Assembly (NCBI GenBank): GCA_936450465.1
Contig: OW388299.1
Coordinates: forward strand, 37,831,548-37,895,547
Direction: 5' to 3'
DNA: 64,000 bases
Origin: Gibbula magus
Taxonomy: Eukaryota > Mollusca > Gastropoda > Trochida > Trochidae
Part shown: positions 38,251 to 48,411 of the stretch, piece by piece
How positions within the stretch are numbered: position 1 is the stretch's first letter
Layout: the number at the start of each line of letters is the position of its first letter
The notes under the pieces: generated by a model
Seen by the model: the letters and a program-made list of their open reading frames with translations, nothing else
Database searches by the model: none
Told to the model about the DNA's origin: nothing
Made by a program: the position numbers and the translations under genes

Positions 38251-39547
38251 TAGAAGTCTTGCCTGAAGCAAATTCAGAGTTTTTGTCACCCATCTGAGTT
38301 ATTATAATTGTAGTGCTATGCTTGCTTTTAAAAATATAAGAAAACCCAGTTTAAATTTATTTTATGAAAAGTTATGAAATAGTTTGTATAAAAATATATT
38401 GTCAGATTCAAAACCAATCAATATCACACATCTTTTACACTCTATATATATACTTTATATATATGTAATCTGAGACTTATGTATACTAATGTAAACAGCA
38501 CCAATAACGACTTTGTGTCGACTTGAACTTGTCAGTATTACGAGGTCAATATAATCAATTTGTTTCCATGGTAACTAAGGAAACCGGCACTGAAATGACC
38601 TCTTCACAAAACTGCTGAATTTGATGGCATAATACTGGATTTTGTCTCATCTTTTTAAAAACCATTATAGATTGTGTTTGTTATATAACTGAAACCGCTT
38701 GATAGTTTTTATCAAATTGTGTGAATTAGTATATTAAGCAACTCTTCTGAGAGCTAGTTGTCATAAAACCAATTCAAGCTTTCAAATTCATTTTGTTGTT
38801 TGAAGCCAGTCTGACTTTGTGATAGTTATGCTGGAATTCACATTCCACTGTTTGTTTGTACGAGTCACCTTTACGCCAAAAAGTTTGAATTTAGTGTTTT
38901 TGCTGTCCGTTTGTCCCAGTGTCTCCAGTCTTGAACATGGTTCATACTAGTTAACTAAACACTAACATAGGTTGTGCTTGATTGAAGTCTATTTAAACAA
39001 AACAAAGTTTCTTCTTTATTGTAAATTTTAATAATTATTTATGATATAAATTTTGATTATTTTGCAAAAAACTGATCCGCCCATTTTCGACAAAGGTTCC
39101 GTCCAGAAATGAGACTTTTGTCCAATGTTTTCTATTCCATCCAACTTTTTAAGCTTTATTTATTCCATTTCCACTTCTGTGATTGTTGTTTTATTGTCAG
39201 TTGTCCTTGACAAGTCAAGATAATGTCAGTTCTTGTTTGAATATTTGTTGTATGAAAGAAAAACGGTTTTATCAAAACCTACTGTACATATAATGCAATG
39301 AACTGTATTTTGTTTTGTGTTGTAAAAATTTTAGTAAAAAAGGTTTGAAACTAGTAAATGTATGTATTCAGACATGTTGCATTCTAATAAGTTGTTTGTT
39401 TTGCAATATTGAAACTTATATGTCATTCGTTAATAGTACTTAACTGAGCATTTTGGCAATGAGCGAATTCCTGGATTTTTGTTTGGGGCAGACGTGGATT
39501 GATTTGTAAATACTTGAAGACAGGATGCAATTAAATTGCAGCCTACA

Positions 39548-39835
39548 ATCATTCATCCTGTTCCACCAGGGTATTTGTATCAGCAAGGCTACTACAATAC
39601 CCTGATCGTCTTAGTAGATTTTGCCTCGTATCACCGGAGGTTAGTTATTCATCACTTGCATGTTTGTCAGCCATTGAAATGTCGGGATTTGAGATCTGAT
39701 GGTCATTCATCAGTTTTCTCATTCAGGCTCTGTAATGACATTTTAATGGCTGGCTATTCATATTGAGATACGAGGCAAAATATGCTCAGATAATCAGGGG
39801 ACTGTAGTAGCTTTCAGGATACAAATACCATGATG
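39548..39835. mobile_element. MITE related to the element at 9361
   Basis: Long imperfect inverted arms (GGTATTTGTAT, GCTACTACA[AG]T) enclose an inner perfect pair, TTTTGCCTCGTATC near 39622 and GATACGAGGCAAAAT near 39764. The interior TCAGCCATTGAAATGTC matches the copy in the HECT ligase gene. Confidence 0.6.
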
Positions 39836-40495
39836 ATAGTAGAATTAAGTTTCATTTAACTGGAATTCTTTATTTGGTAAAGTATTAGCACATGTTGAAA
39901 TATTGAATAAAGGTATGCAAGAAATAAATGTTTTCAATAAATATATTTACTGTTGTTTGTCTTTTGTTGCAGGATTGTTGGATAGTGTCAACTTCAAATC
40001 AATAGGTTCTTGGTTGAATCCTACAAGGTTCTTGGCAACTTTATGTAGAGAACTGTTTTATATGCATTAAGCTCTGCATTGTATTGTACTCTAAGACAAT
40101 ATTAAACCGCAAATGCACAATATCTGATCTTTCACAAAGAACTTGTTTCACTTCCCAATTAACTTTGGGCGACCAAAATCAAAACTTATGAAACAATTTT
40201 CAAAGCCGATGCTTTGACATTCTCTGCCATAGGCCACTCCACACAGCCCTTCAATCCAAACCTCTGTTGCATACGAGCCTTATTTCACAATTCTTGCAAA
40301 ATCCCCTGAAAGTGAAAGTTTGCAACACTTGTATCGTTTTTATTTTTTTACCAATTGAACGTCTTTTTACAACTGCAACCTTATAAGAGAAATGTGAGGA
40401 TCAAACAGATGAAGCAACGCAAGTCATTTCAACAGTCACTGAATGCTCCGTTTGAAACATCTCTGATTGCTCAACTAACTTCGGACACTATTGAT

Positions 40496-40612
40496 CAGGG
40501 CCTAGATTTTCTAAGCTCTCTTAGCGCTAAGATAGTCGTAAGCCAATGTTAATGTATGGTACTTACGACTGACTGTCTTAGCGCTAAGAGAGCTTCGAAA
40601 ATCTAGGCCCTG
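40496..40612. mobile_element. palindromic MITE, CAGGGCC family, copy 2
   Basis: The ends CAGGGCCTAGATTTTC and GAAAATCTAGGCCCTG are perfect inverses. The inner stem CTCTTAGCGCTAAG occurs on both sides, around the core AATGTTAATGTATGGTAC. It is the best preserved of the three copies. Confidence 0.85.
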
Positions 40613-41227
40613 GACTATTTGTATAATAGAAAGTGCTCTATATGCAACAGAGGTTAGGATGGAAGAACTGAGTGGAATAGCCTCTGTAGGGAGAGTGTTG
40701 CTTAATAGATAAGGAAGGAATAAGGAATATTTAAATTTCAAATTTATTTTTTGCAGTAAGAGTCTATTCATGCTACATAAACCTTGGATTGTGTTAAGTT
40801 GTTTTTAACGAATCTCATTTTCCAATGATCAAGACTTTCAAAATGGCCACTTTCTGTATATCGCTTTTGTTTAGTGTAACAGCTGCTATAGAGCCCCAAC
40901 AGCACAAGATGTACGCTATAGAAATTCATAAAATTGTCAGATTAATTAGTTTCACCTAAAGAAGTCATAGACTCTGTAAACTAAACCTTTAACATCAGAA
41001 GTAAACTTCATTGTGCCAGATGAATCAATTGCTCATTCGGATTAACTGTCCCTTAACAAATTTACATGTGCCTAACGTTATCGCTACAACCTTGTCACAA
41101 ATTGTGAAATATCTACATAAAAGAATGGTTTGTGTATTGTAGACTGTGTTGACTTGAGGTATCCTCTAGTCCTCGAATAACCTGATCAGTGACATTTCAA
41201 ACTGAGAATTCAGTCTGTTCTCATAAT

Positions 41228-41671
41228 CAGTCTGATTAAAATTGACGGTTTTCCGAGGAATAAAAATTTCAAAATAGTGCATCTACCGAGATACCAACTC
41301 GTATCGTTCAGAGGTTTCCTCGCAAAACCGTCTGATAACAGCCCGTCGACTCCCATGTTCTGCGGCAATTCAGCTAACCACACACCTCCAACAAAAGCTT
41401 TCAGTGCAAGAAGCTAGGGGGAGATAACTCCAAAGAGCTATCCTTTCGTCTGTTCCGAATGCTTTCAAAACAGCAACCCTTTAAAAACTATGATGTGATT
41501 GGTCAGATATTTGACTGGGCTTTGGCTGCGCAAAAATGTTTCAGAACACGCACCTAAACTGGGTGTTCTCAGACTTTGTGGCAAGGAATTTACAGACCCT
41601 GTTCGTATCCCATTAGATGCATTATGTTGCAAATTTTATTCCCTGGAGAAAGGTCTATTTTAATCAGACTG
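41228..41671. mobile_element. Mutator-like MITE, copy 2 (inverted), with 10-bp target duplication
   Basis: It has the same CAGTCTGATTAAAA/TTTTAATCAGACTG termini as the copy at 37827, with the interior reversed. TTCTCATAAT flanks both sides (41218-41227 and 41672-41681). The two copies have different flanking duplications, so they inserted independently. Confidence 0.85.
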
Positions 41672-41977
41672 TTCTCATAATCGTAAGACTTGAGTTCCTT
41701 CATGTATTTCGTTCAAGAGATAGGTTAATCAGTGAAATAAACCTTTTATCGACAGAACTGCCTACCCATTCATGTTAAGTGTAGAAATATTGCAATTCGA
41801 GTATTTTGTAATGTTCAGGTGTACAAAGAGTTAGCTTCTATCAGTTTCAAAATATCATGCTCTGGTATGACAATAATAATCGGTCTTACTTTGTTTACTG
41901 GGGCTTACTCTGGAACTAAGTTATAACAAGTAATTGTCACTAAGGTGACATGATCCCCCGCCGCAAATTAATACTTC

Positions 41978-42380
41978 AAAATAGAGCCATGAGCTCTGTA
42001 GCTCATCAGTATTTCATTGATTTATTATCTAAAGTTGAATATCTAAGTTATCTCAAGTAATACATTGTTAACAAGCAAAAAATAGGTTTTTAAGATCATG
42101 ACCCTATGACCCACATTTGTAGAATCCCCATTGGCCAAGGAGTCTGCACACTTTTCAGTTCTCTAGACTTTTTGGAACTGGAGAAGATGAAAATAGGTTT
42201 TTAAGGATGTGACCATTTGGGGTCACGGGGTCACAAAATCTACAATTTAGAATCCCCATTGGACAAGGAGTCTGCACATAAAATTTCAGCTCTGTGGAGT
42301 TATTGGTTCTGGAGAAGTCGAAAAAGCGAAAAGTTTATGGATGGACGGACGCCGGACACCATGCCTGATGAGCTAAAAAT
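41978..42380 (-). mobile_element. family A element, short, minus orientation
   Basis: It runs from AAAATAGAGCCATGAGCTC and GTAGCTCATCAG to GCCTGATGAGCTAAAAAT. One or two modules remain, with the CCGTCC head reduced to GGATGGACGGACG. Confidence 0.7.
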
Positions 42381-43328
42381 GAATGTGAATCTAATTGAAA
42401 TTTTGAATCATGCATCAATTTCCGATGTCTTTAGTTTGTATCGATTTTCGATACATCTTAGTGAATCATTGCAGCCCTAGTCCATGTTGCAAAAGTTTAC
42501 CTCAAGGGGACTGCGAAAAGCAAGAAATCTGACCCAATTTGTATCAGAGGTGGAGGTGGTATGGAAATAAATGACTCGGAACACCTGCTGCATGTGATAG
42601 TGTGGATTACAGCAAAGGGGAGAAGAGACATCACTCTATTGACTATCTTGTACTGTATTCAAGGACAAGTAATTGAAATATGCAGAAAGTTGAGGATGCC
42701 TCCAGGGCGTATTTTAGACCTGAATTTGATAAACATATCCAACTAGATCTATTGATTGTAAGCTTATCAAGGGTGATCAGTAATGCTACAAATAACACTG
42801 AAGCTTAACAATATTATTGCCTGAAGGGTTTACTTAAGAAATAGAAGACGAGGGGAGCGGTCTAGGTTTTTTTTGCTATCTGCTATGTCTTCTATGTTAT
42901 AAACCTAGGTCGGATTCTGTCTGTTGTTTTGTAGGTATCTTCTTTTCTTGGAATAACCTCTAATGTGGTCTTACTTTCGAGAATAACCCGGTATGAGGTT
43001 TTACTTTTGAAAGTAAGACCTGAACCTAAGGTTTTTTTGAAAGTAAGACCTGGAAATGCACTTAGAATAATTTTTCAGACTTGCAACGCAATAGCCAACA
43101 AGCAGCAATTATTATCGAAAATTATACACAGTTAAAAATTTCCAAGTTGAAATAGCTGGATTCGAACCTGGCACCCTTCGCTCTCTAAACTGGCGCCTTA
43201 GACCGCTCGGCTATGCAGACCGAGATGATGAGTGAAGTTGAATTACTCCATTTATAGTCTTACCTTCTTTGCCTCGATATAACGCAACCGAGGGCGACAT
43301 ACCCTTTATAAAAACACGATTTGGGAAT
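42381..43328. other. intergenic, short palindromes and a tRNA-like segment
   Basis: No gene is seen. Repeated phrases (GAAAGTAAGACCTG, AGAATAACC) near 42950-43060 indicate a small decayed repeat, and a tRNA-like segment at 43151-43220 is listed separately. Confidence 0.5.
43151..43220 (-). repeat. tRNA-Leu-like pseudogene or SINE head
   Basis: On the minus strand, GTCTGCATAGCCGAGCGGTC then TAAGGCGCCAG resembles the 5' half of a class II (Leu) tRNA, and GGTTCGAATCC is a good box B. The acceptor ends do not pair and the anticodon arm is abnormal, so a functional tRNA is unlikely. Confidence 0.5.
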
Positions 43329-44430
43329 AAAAAATAGAGCCATGGGCTCTGTAGCTCATCAGGATTTTATTTATTATCTAAGGTTGAATATCTAAGTTAT
43401 CTCAAGTAATACATTGTTAACAAGCAAAAAATAGGTTTTTAGATCATGACCCCTGTGACCTGTATTTGGAGTCACAGGGTCACCAATCCTACAATTAAGA
43501 ATCACCTTTGACCAAAGAGTCTCTACACAACTTTTCAGCTCTTAGAGTCTAGAGTCTAGACCTTTTGGAAATGGAGAATGAAAACAGGTTTTTGAAGATG
43601 TGACCCCTGTGACCCCATTTGGGGTCACGGGGTCACAAAATCTACAATTTAGAATCCCCATGGGCCAGGGAGTCTGCACACAATTTTTCAGCTCTCTAGA
43701 CCTTTTGGAATTTGAGAAGAAAATGATAATAGGGTTTTAAGGATGTGACTCCGGTGACCCAATTTGGGGTCACAGGGTCACGAACTCTACAATTTAGAAT
43801 CCCCATGGGCCAAGGAGTCTGCACACAACTTTTCAGCTCTCTAGACCCTTTGGAACTGGAGAAGAAGATGAAAATAGGTTTTTAAGGATGTGACCCCTGT
43901 GACCCCATTTGGGGTCACGGGGTCACAAAATCTACAATTTAGAATCCCCATGGGCCAAGGAGTATGCACACAACTTTTCAGCTCTCTAGACCTTTTGGAA
44001 CTTGAGAAGAAGATGAAAATAGGTTTTTAAGGGTGTGACCCCTGACCCCATTTGGTGTCAAGGGGTCACGAAATCTACAATTTAACATCCACATTACCCA
44101 AGGAGTCTGCACACAACTTTTCAGCTCTCTAGACCTATTGGAACTGGAGAAGAAGATGAAAATAGGTTTTTAAGGATGTGACCCCTGTGACCCCATTTGG
44201 GGTCACGAGGTCACAAAATCTACAATTTAGAATCCCAATTGGCCAAGGAGTCTGCACATAAAATTTCAGCTCTGTGGACTCATTGGTTCTGGAGAAGAAG
44301 TCGAAAAAGCGAAAAGTTTACAGACGGATGGACGGACGGACGGACGGATGGACGGACGGATGGACGGACGCCGGACACCATGCCATGCCATAAGCCCATC
44401 GGGCCTTTCAGGCCTGATGAGCTAAAAATT
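43329..44430 (-). mobile_element. family A element, minus orientation (first of a tandem pair)
   Basis: It begins AAATAGAGCCATGGGCTCTG and ends GGCCTTTCAGGCC then TGATGAGCTAAAAAT. Several 145-155 bp modules share ACAATTTAGAATCCCCAT, GGAGTCTGCACA, TTTCAGCTCTCTAGACC and GTGACCCCATTTGGGGTCAC. The GGACGGACGGAC run (44325-44370) precedes the head hairpin. Confidence 0.8.
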
Positions 44431-45520
44431 ATAAAAAAGAGCCATGGGCTCTGTAGCTCATCAGGATTTGATTTATTATCTAAGGTTGAATATCTAAGTT
44501 ATCTCAAGTAATACATTGTTAACAAGCAAAAAATAGGTTTTTAGATCATGACCCCTGTGACCTGTATTTGGAGTCACAGGGTCACCAATCCTACAATTAA
44601 GAATCACCTTTGACCAAAGAGTGTCTACACAACTTTTCAGCTCTCTAGACCTTTTGGAACTTGAGAAGAAGATGATAATAGGTTTTTAAGATGTGACCCC
44701 TGAGACCCCATTTGAGGTCACGGGGTCACGAAATCTACAATTTAGAATCCCCATTACCCAAGGAGTCTGCACACAATTTTTCAGCTCTCTAGAACTTTTG
44801 AAACTGGAGAAGAAAATAGGTTTTTAAGGATGTGACCCCTGTGACCCCATTTGGGGTCACGAGGTCACAAAATCTACAATTTAGAATCCCAATTGGCCAA
44901 GGAGTCTGCACATAAAATTTCAGCTCTGTGGACTCATTGGTTCTGGAGAAGAAGTCGAAAAAGCGAAAAGTTTACGGACGGACGGACGCCGGACACCATG
45001 CCATGCCATAAGCCCATTTGAGGTCACGGGGTTACAAAATCTACAATTTAGAATCCCCATTACCGAAGGAGTCTGCACACAACTTTTCAGCTCTCTACAA
45101 CTTTTGGAACTGGAGAAGAAGATGAAAATAGGTTTCTAAGGATGTGACCCCTGTGACCCCATTTGGGGTCATGGTGTCACGAGATCTACAATTTAGAATC
45201 CCCATGGGCCAAGGAGTCTGCACACAATTTTTCAGCTCTCTAGACCTTTTGGAACTGGAGAAGAAGATGAAAATAGGTTTTTAAGGATGTGACCCCTGTG
45301 ACCCCATTTGGGGTCATGGGGTCACAAAATCTACAATTTAGAATCCCCATGGGCCAAGGAGTCTGCACATAAAATTTCAGCTCTGTGGAGTCATTGGTTC
45401 TGGAGAAGAAGTCGAAAAAGCGAAAAGTTTACGGATGGACGGACGGACGGATGGACGGACGCCGGACACCATGCCATGCCATAAGCCCATCGGGCCTTTC
45501 AGGCCTGATGAGCTAAAAAT
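44431..45520 (-). mobile_element. family A element, minus orientation (second of a tandem pair)
   Basis: It starts immediately after the previous copy (AAAAAAGAGCCATGGGCTC) and ends GATGAGCTAAAAAT. Its first modules are nearly identical to those of its neighbour. It contains an internal extra GGACGGACGCCGGACACC head remnant near 44980-45010, so it is itself a fusion or internal duplication. Confidence 0.8.
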
Positions 45521-45669
45521 GTAAATTTTTACATTTGACGTTTATAAATAGGAAGAAAACATTCCTCCTTCGTCTTCTGCTTTTAAAATGGTCTAAGCCG
45601 AGGATTTAGGCCCTTTGAGCGTCCGAAACTATAACTCGTAAATTTTGATAGTTGACGGTTTATAAGCTG

Positions 45670-45794
45670 GAGAAAACACTCCTCCTCGGTCTTCTGCTCT
45701 GAGAATAACCTCAAGGTCGGGATAGCCCCTCGGGGCTTTATCCCTCCCTTCAGGTTATTCTCAGAGCAGAAGACCTCGGAGTCATGTTTTCTCC
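45670..45794. repeat. foldback hairpin, arms ~50 bp
   Basis: GAGAAAACACTCCTCCTCGG, TCTTCTGCTCTGAGAATAAC and CCT are mirrored by AGGTTATTCTCAGAGCAGAA, GACCTC and ATGTTTTCTCC. The centre has a nested GCCCCTCGGGGC stem. Confidence 0.8.
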
Positions 45795-48411
45795 TTAAAG
45801 GATAGATGAAATGCATTTTTCTCAAGAATGACAGATGATTACCTCTACGTATATTGTATATCGGAATCAATTGAGCATAAAATCGAGACAATATACACTT
45901 GCAATTGATAATTAAGACGATTTTAATTCGTCCATTTTAACACTATCGCAATTTGTTCGGCGAAACCTTTTGAAAATGCTCACTGAGGCGTGACTGTGAT
46001 AAGCGGTAGACGGGGCGGCTAGGTAGCTTCTCCGCCGATGTCTCGTTAATTAATTAATGATTATTATCACTGCTGCTAAATGAATTTATGAGGTGTATTA
46101 CATCGCCAAAAAGACATGTTTATGTAATAATTGTGTAATTGTCATCTGCGGAATTACCTAGTTGGATATCTAAACATTCGATATATATGGTAATTTAAGT
46201 TGGTTTATTGAATATATCTTTGTGAAATTAACGATCAAAATGTTGCGAAATTACGTTGAATTGTGACCATCGCTGAAAATCAAATTCCTCCACATACGTC
46301 ACAGAAGTCATCCCTTCACGGGTCACACCCCCGCAGACTTTCATTCTGGTCGCCGGGGCTAAATCAGGCGTTTTTTTAAAAAGCCGTATATAAGTAATTT
46401 ATGGACCGATTTCAGAAATTTAAAATCGAGCAATTGTCAAATTGACATCCCATTTTAATGAATCCGATTTGGACCATATGTCATTTCATCCATCCTTTAA
46501 CATAAAGCATGAAGACTTCCAATTCTTACACTCTTAAATAACTATATTTTGAAAATATAAATGCCTCCTGTCCTAGAGCACATTCACTAACAATTGAACA
46601 ATCAAATTGACATAAAATATGACGTCATTTGCGAAGTGACGCTCTAACAGCTTCAACCACGAGCAAGTTTTATCGTCTCAAAGCATGCTGTCGTTCCCAT
46701 TGACCCGTGTTTTATTGCTGTGTGTATCTTATATAAAGAACACTACAATTACGCCAAAATGGGTTTGGGACTTTGTGACATCAATAGACTGGCTACATTA
46801 TCATAATAGTAATGGAAATATAGTGCAGGGACCGTATTAGAAATGTTATATGGTACTTTAAATATTTCTCTTTGGAAATGACTGTTCTATATATATATAT
46901 GAAAATTCTCAAAGTACTTCTTGAACGAAAGTATCTCTGATATCCGTTGAGCAGTGTATGTCCAGATATTATGCATTGCGCAAGACTAGTTCCTTCATTT
47001 GTTATGTAGTGTATGTTTTCCATCTCAAAACGAGCCACACATTGATCCTGGAAACTTTGTTTCTGTACATGTAAAAGAAAACCGCCTTCCATCAAGCCAT
47101 AAAAGCAGCAATTTTTTCTCTTGAGGATGAACCTTTTAGCTTTTACCATAAGGTGAATTCATGTACACAATTGTGACCATTCTAAGGTCATTTTTCTTGA
47201 ACAAAACTACAAAAGACAAGAAAACAAGTTGATGAATGACAAATATTTTTTTAATTATTTTGTGTATAACCCAACCGTTGGGCATCATTTTTTTACAATT
47301 CTGAGAGGCTGATCTTTCACCCAACCTTGCTGATTTTCCAAAGGAGCGAGAAGTAAAACAGTTTCTAACCTGAATTCAACTAAAGCAATCATAAAAAGTA
47401 AGAGCAAAGGTCAACTAGAATCCCAAATAAATTATTTGTCATGAAATCTTTTGTGACCAATTTCAATAAACACCATAGTAGAATCAATGTTTGATACTTG
47501 CAAAAGTTCTTTGTCAATAAAATATTAATTCATTTGTTCATATCTCTTATGTTAAAGCTAACATAGGAATATAAGAATAAATGCTAACTTAAAGTGCAAA
47601 CCATGCAGCTGAATAGAATCAAGTGAATTGCTGCTTCATATATGACCTGCAAAAACAGCAGCACAAGATGTGTTGACAGAAGTTTGCCACTCTTACTAAA
47701 ATACTTATTCAGGTGACAAGTTCTGGCAACAAGCCAATAACTCTACAGTCCACTAAGGAAGGTATCTTAGCGCTAGAAAGCCGGCATGGTTCAAGATCGA
47801 TCACTCACATTGTCAGTCAGCCTCCCTTCCACAATCTCAAGTCTGGCCACAAACTTAAAAACCTAGCACTGTAGTTTGCAATGGCCGAAAAATCAAAAAG
47901 ATGATGGTCATAACTGTCTTTGCGACTGTTTCAAGGGATTGTCCATGGCTTCAAATTCCGACCAGGATATGTTTGCTGAATACAATATTGATGAACAATC
48001 ACTTGATGTCGATGACTGCAGCTGTTTGTCGAGGGATATTCATTCAGTGAACAAATCAATCCCTGTATTGACTGTCATTTGCATTTTCCTCCACTGTTTT
48101 TGTATATATTTTTTGATAGGGAGCAATACACCTGCACCAAGCTAGAGCCATGTTGGTCACAATATTGTATTTTGTCACTGGGGATTTCACAAACTAAGAC
48201 TGTACACCAACTTGCTGAAACACAGAAGTGGAAGGCCTTTAAGAAACGATGGTCCGATGTTGATGTATCCTTATGGTTTCAATACCTCACTTTGGTCTCT
48301 CTGACAATAGAAATAAAATAAATTCCATTTATAATCATGCCATTCTGATTTAGAAAGCATAAAGTTTTAAAAGCCTTATGTTATTGAAATGTAACGAATC
48401 AAAACTTAAAA
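45795..48411. other. intergenic, between NEK11 and LSM14 3' ends
   Basis: No recognisable gene. A CRE-like TGACGTCA lies near 46620. Two short open frames at 47876-48321 match nothing I know and lack clear splice or start support. The minus-strand 3' UTR of LSM14 must lie in its right part; a minus-strand AATAAA is at 46711-46716, but that would be a long UTR. Confidence 0.5.

Larger units (their letters stand above)
36999..41977. other. intergenic region, no gene seen
   Basis: It is AT-rich, without exon-like protein on either strand. It contains four listed MITEs (37827, 39548, 40496, 41228). The 38260-39540 stretch shows nothing I recognise beyond short AT palindromes near 38445-38465. 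Confidence 0.6.

Noticed and set aside
47876..48321. Possible small gene with frames of 89 and 80 codons
   Set aside because: No recognisable domain, no matching splice sites, overlapping frames, and ordinary AT-rich composition; treated as chance.
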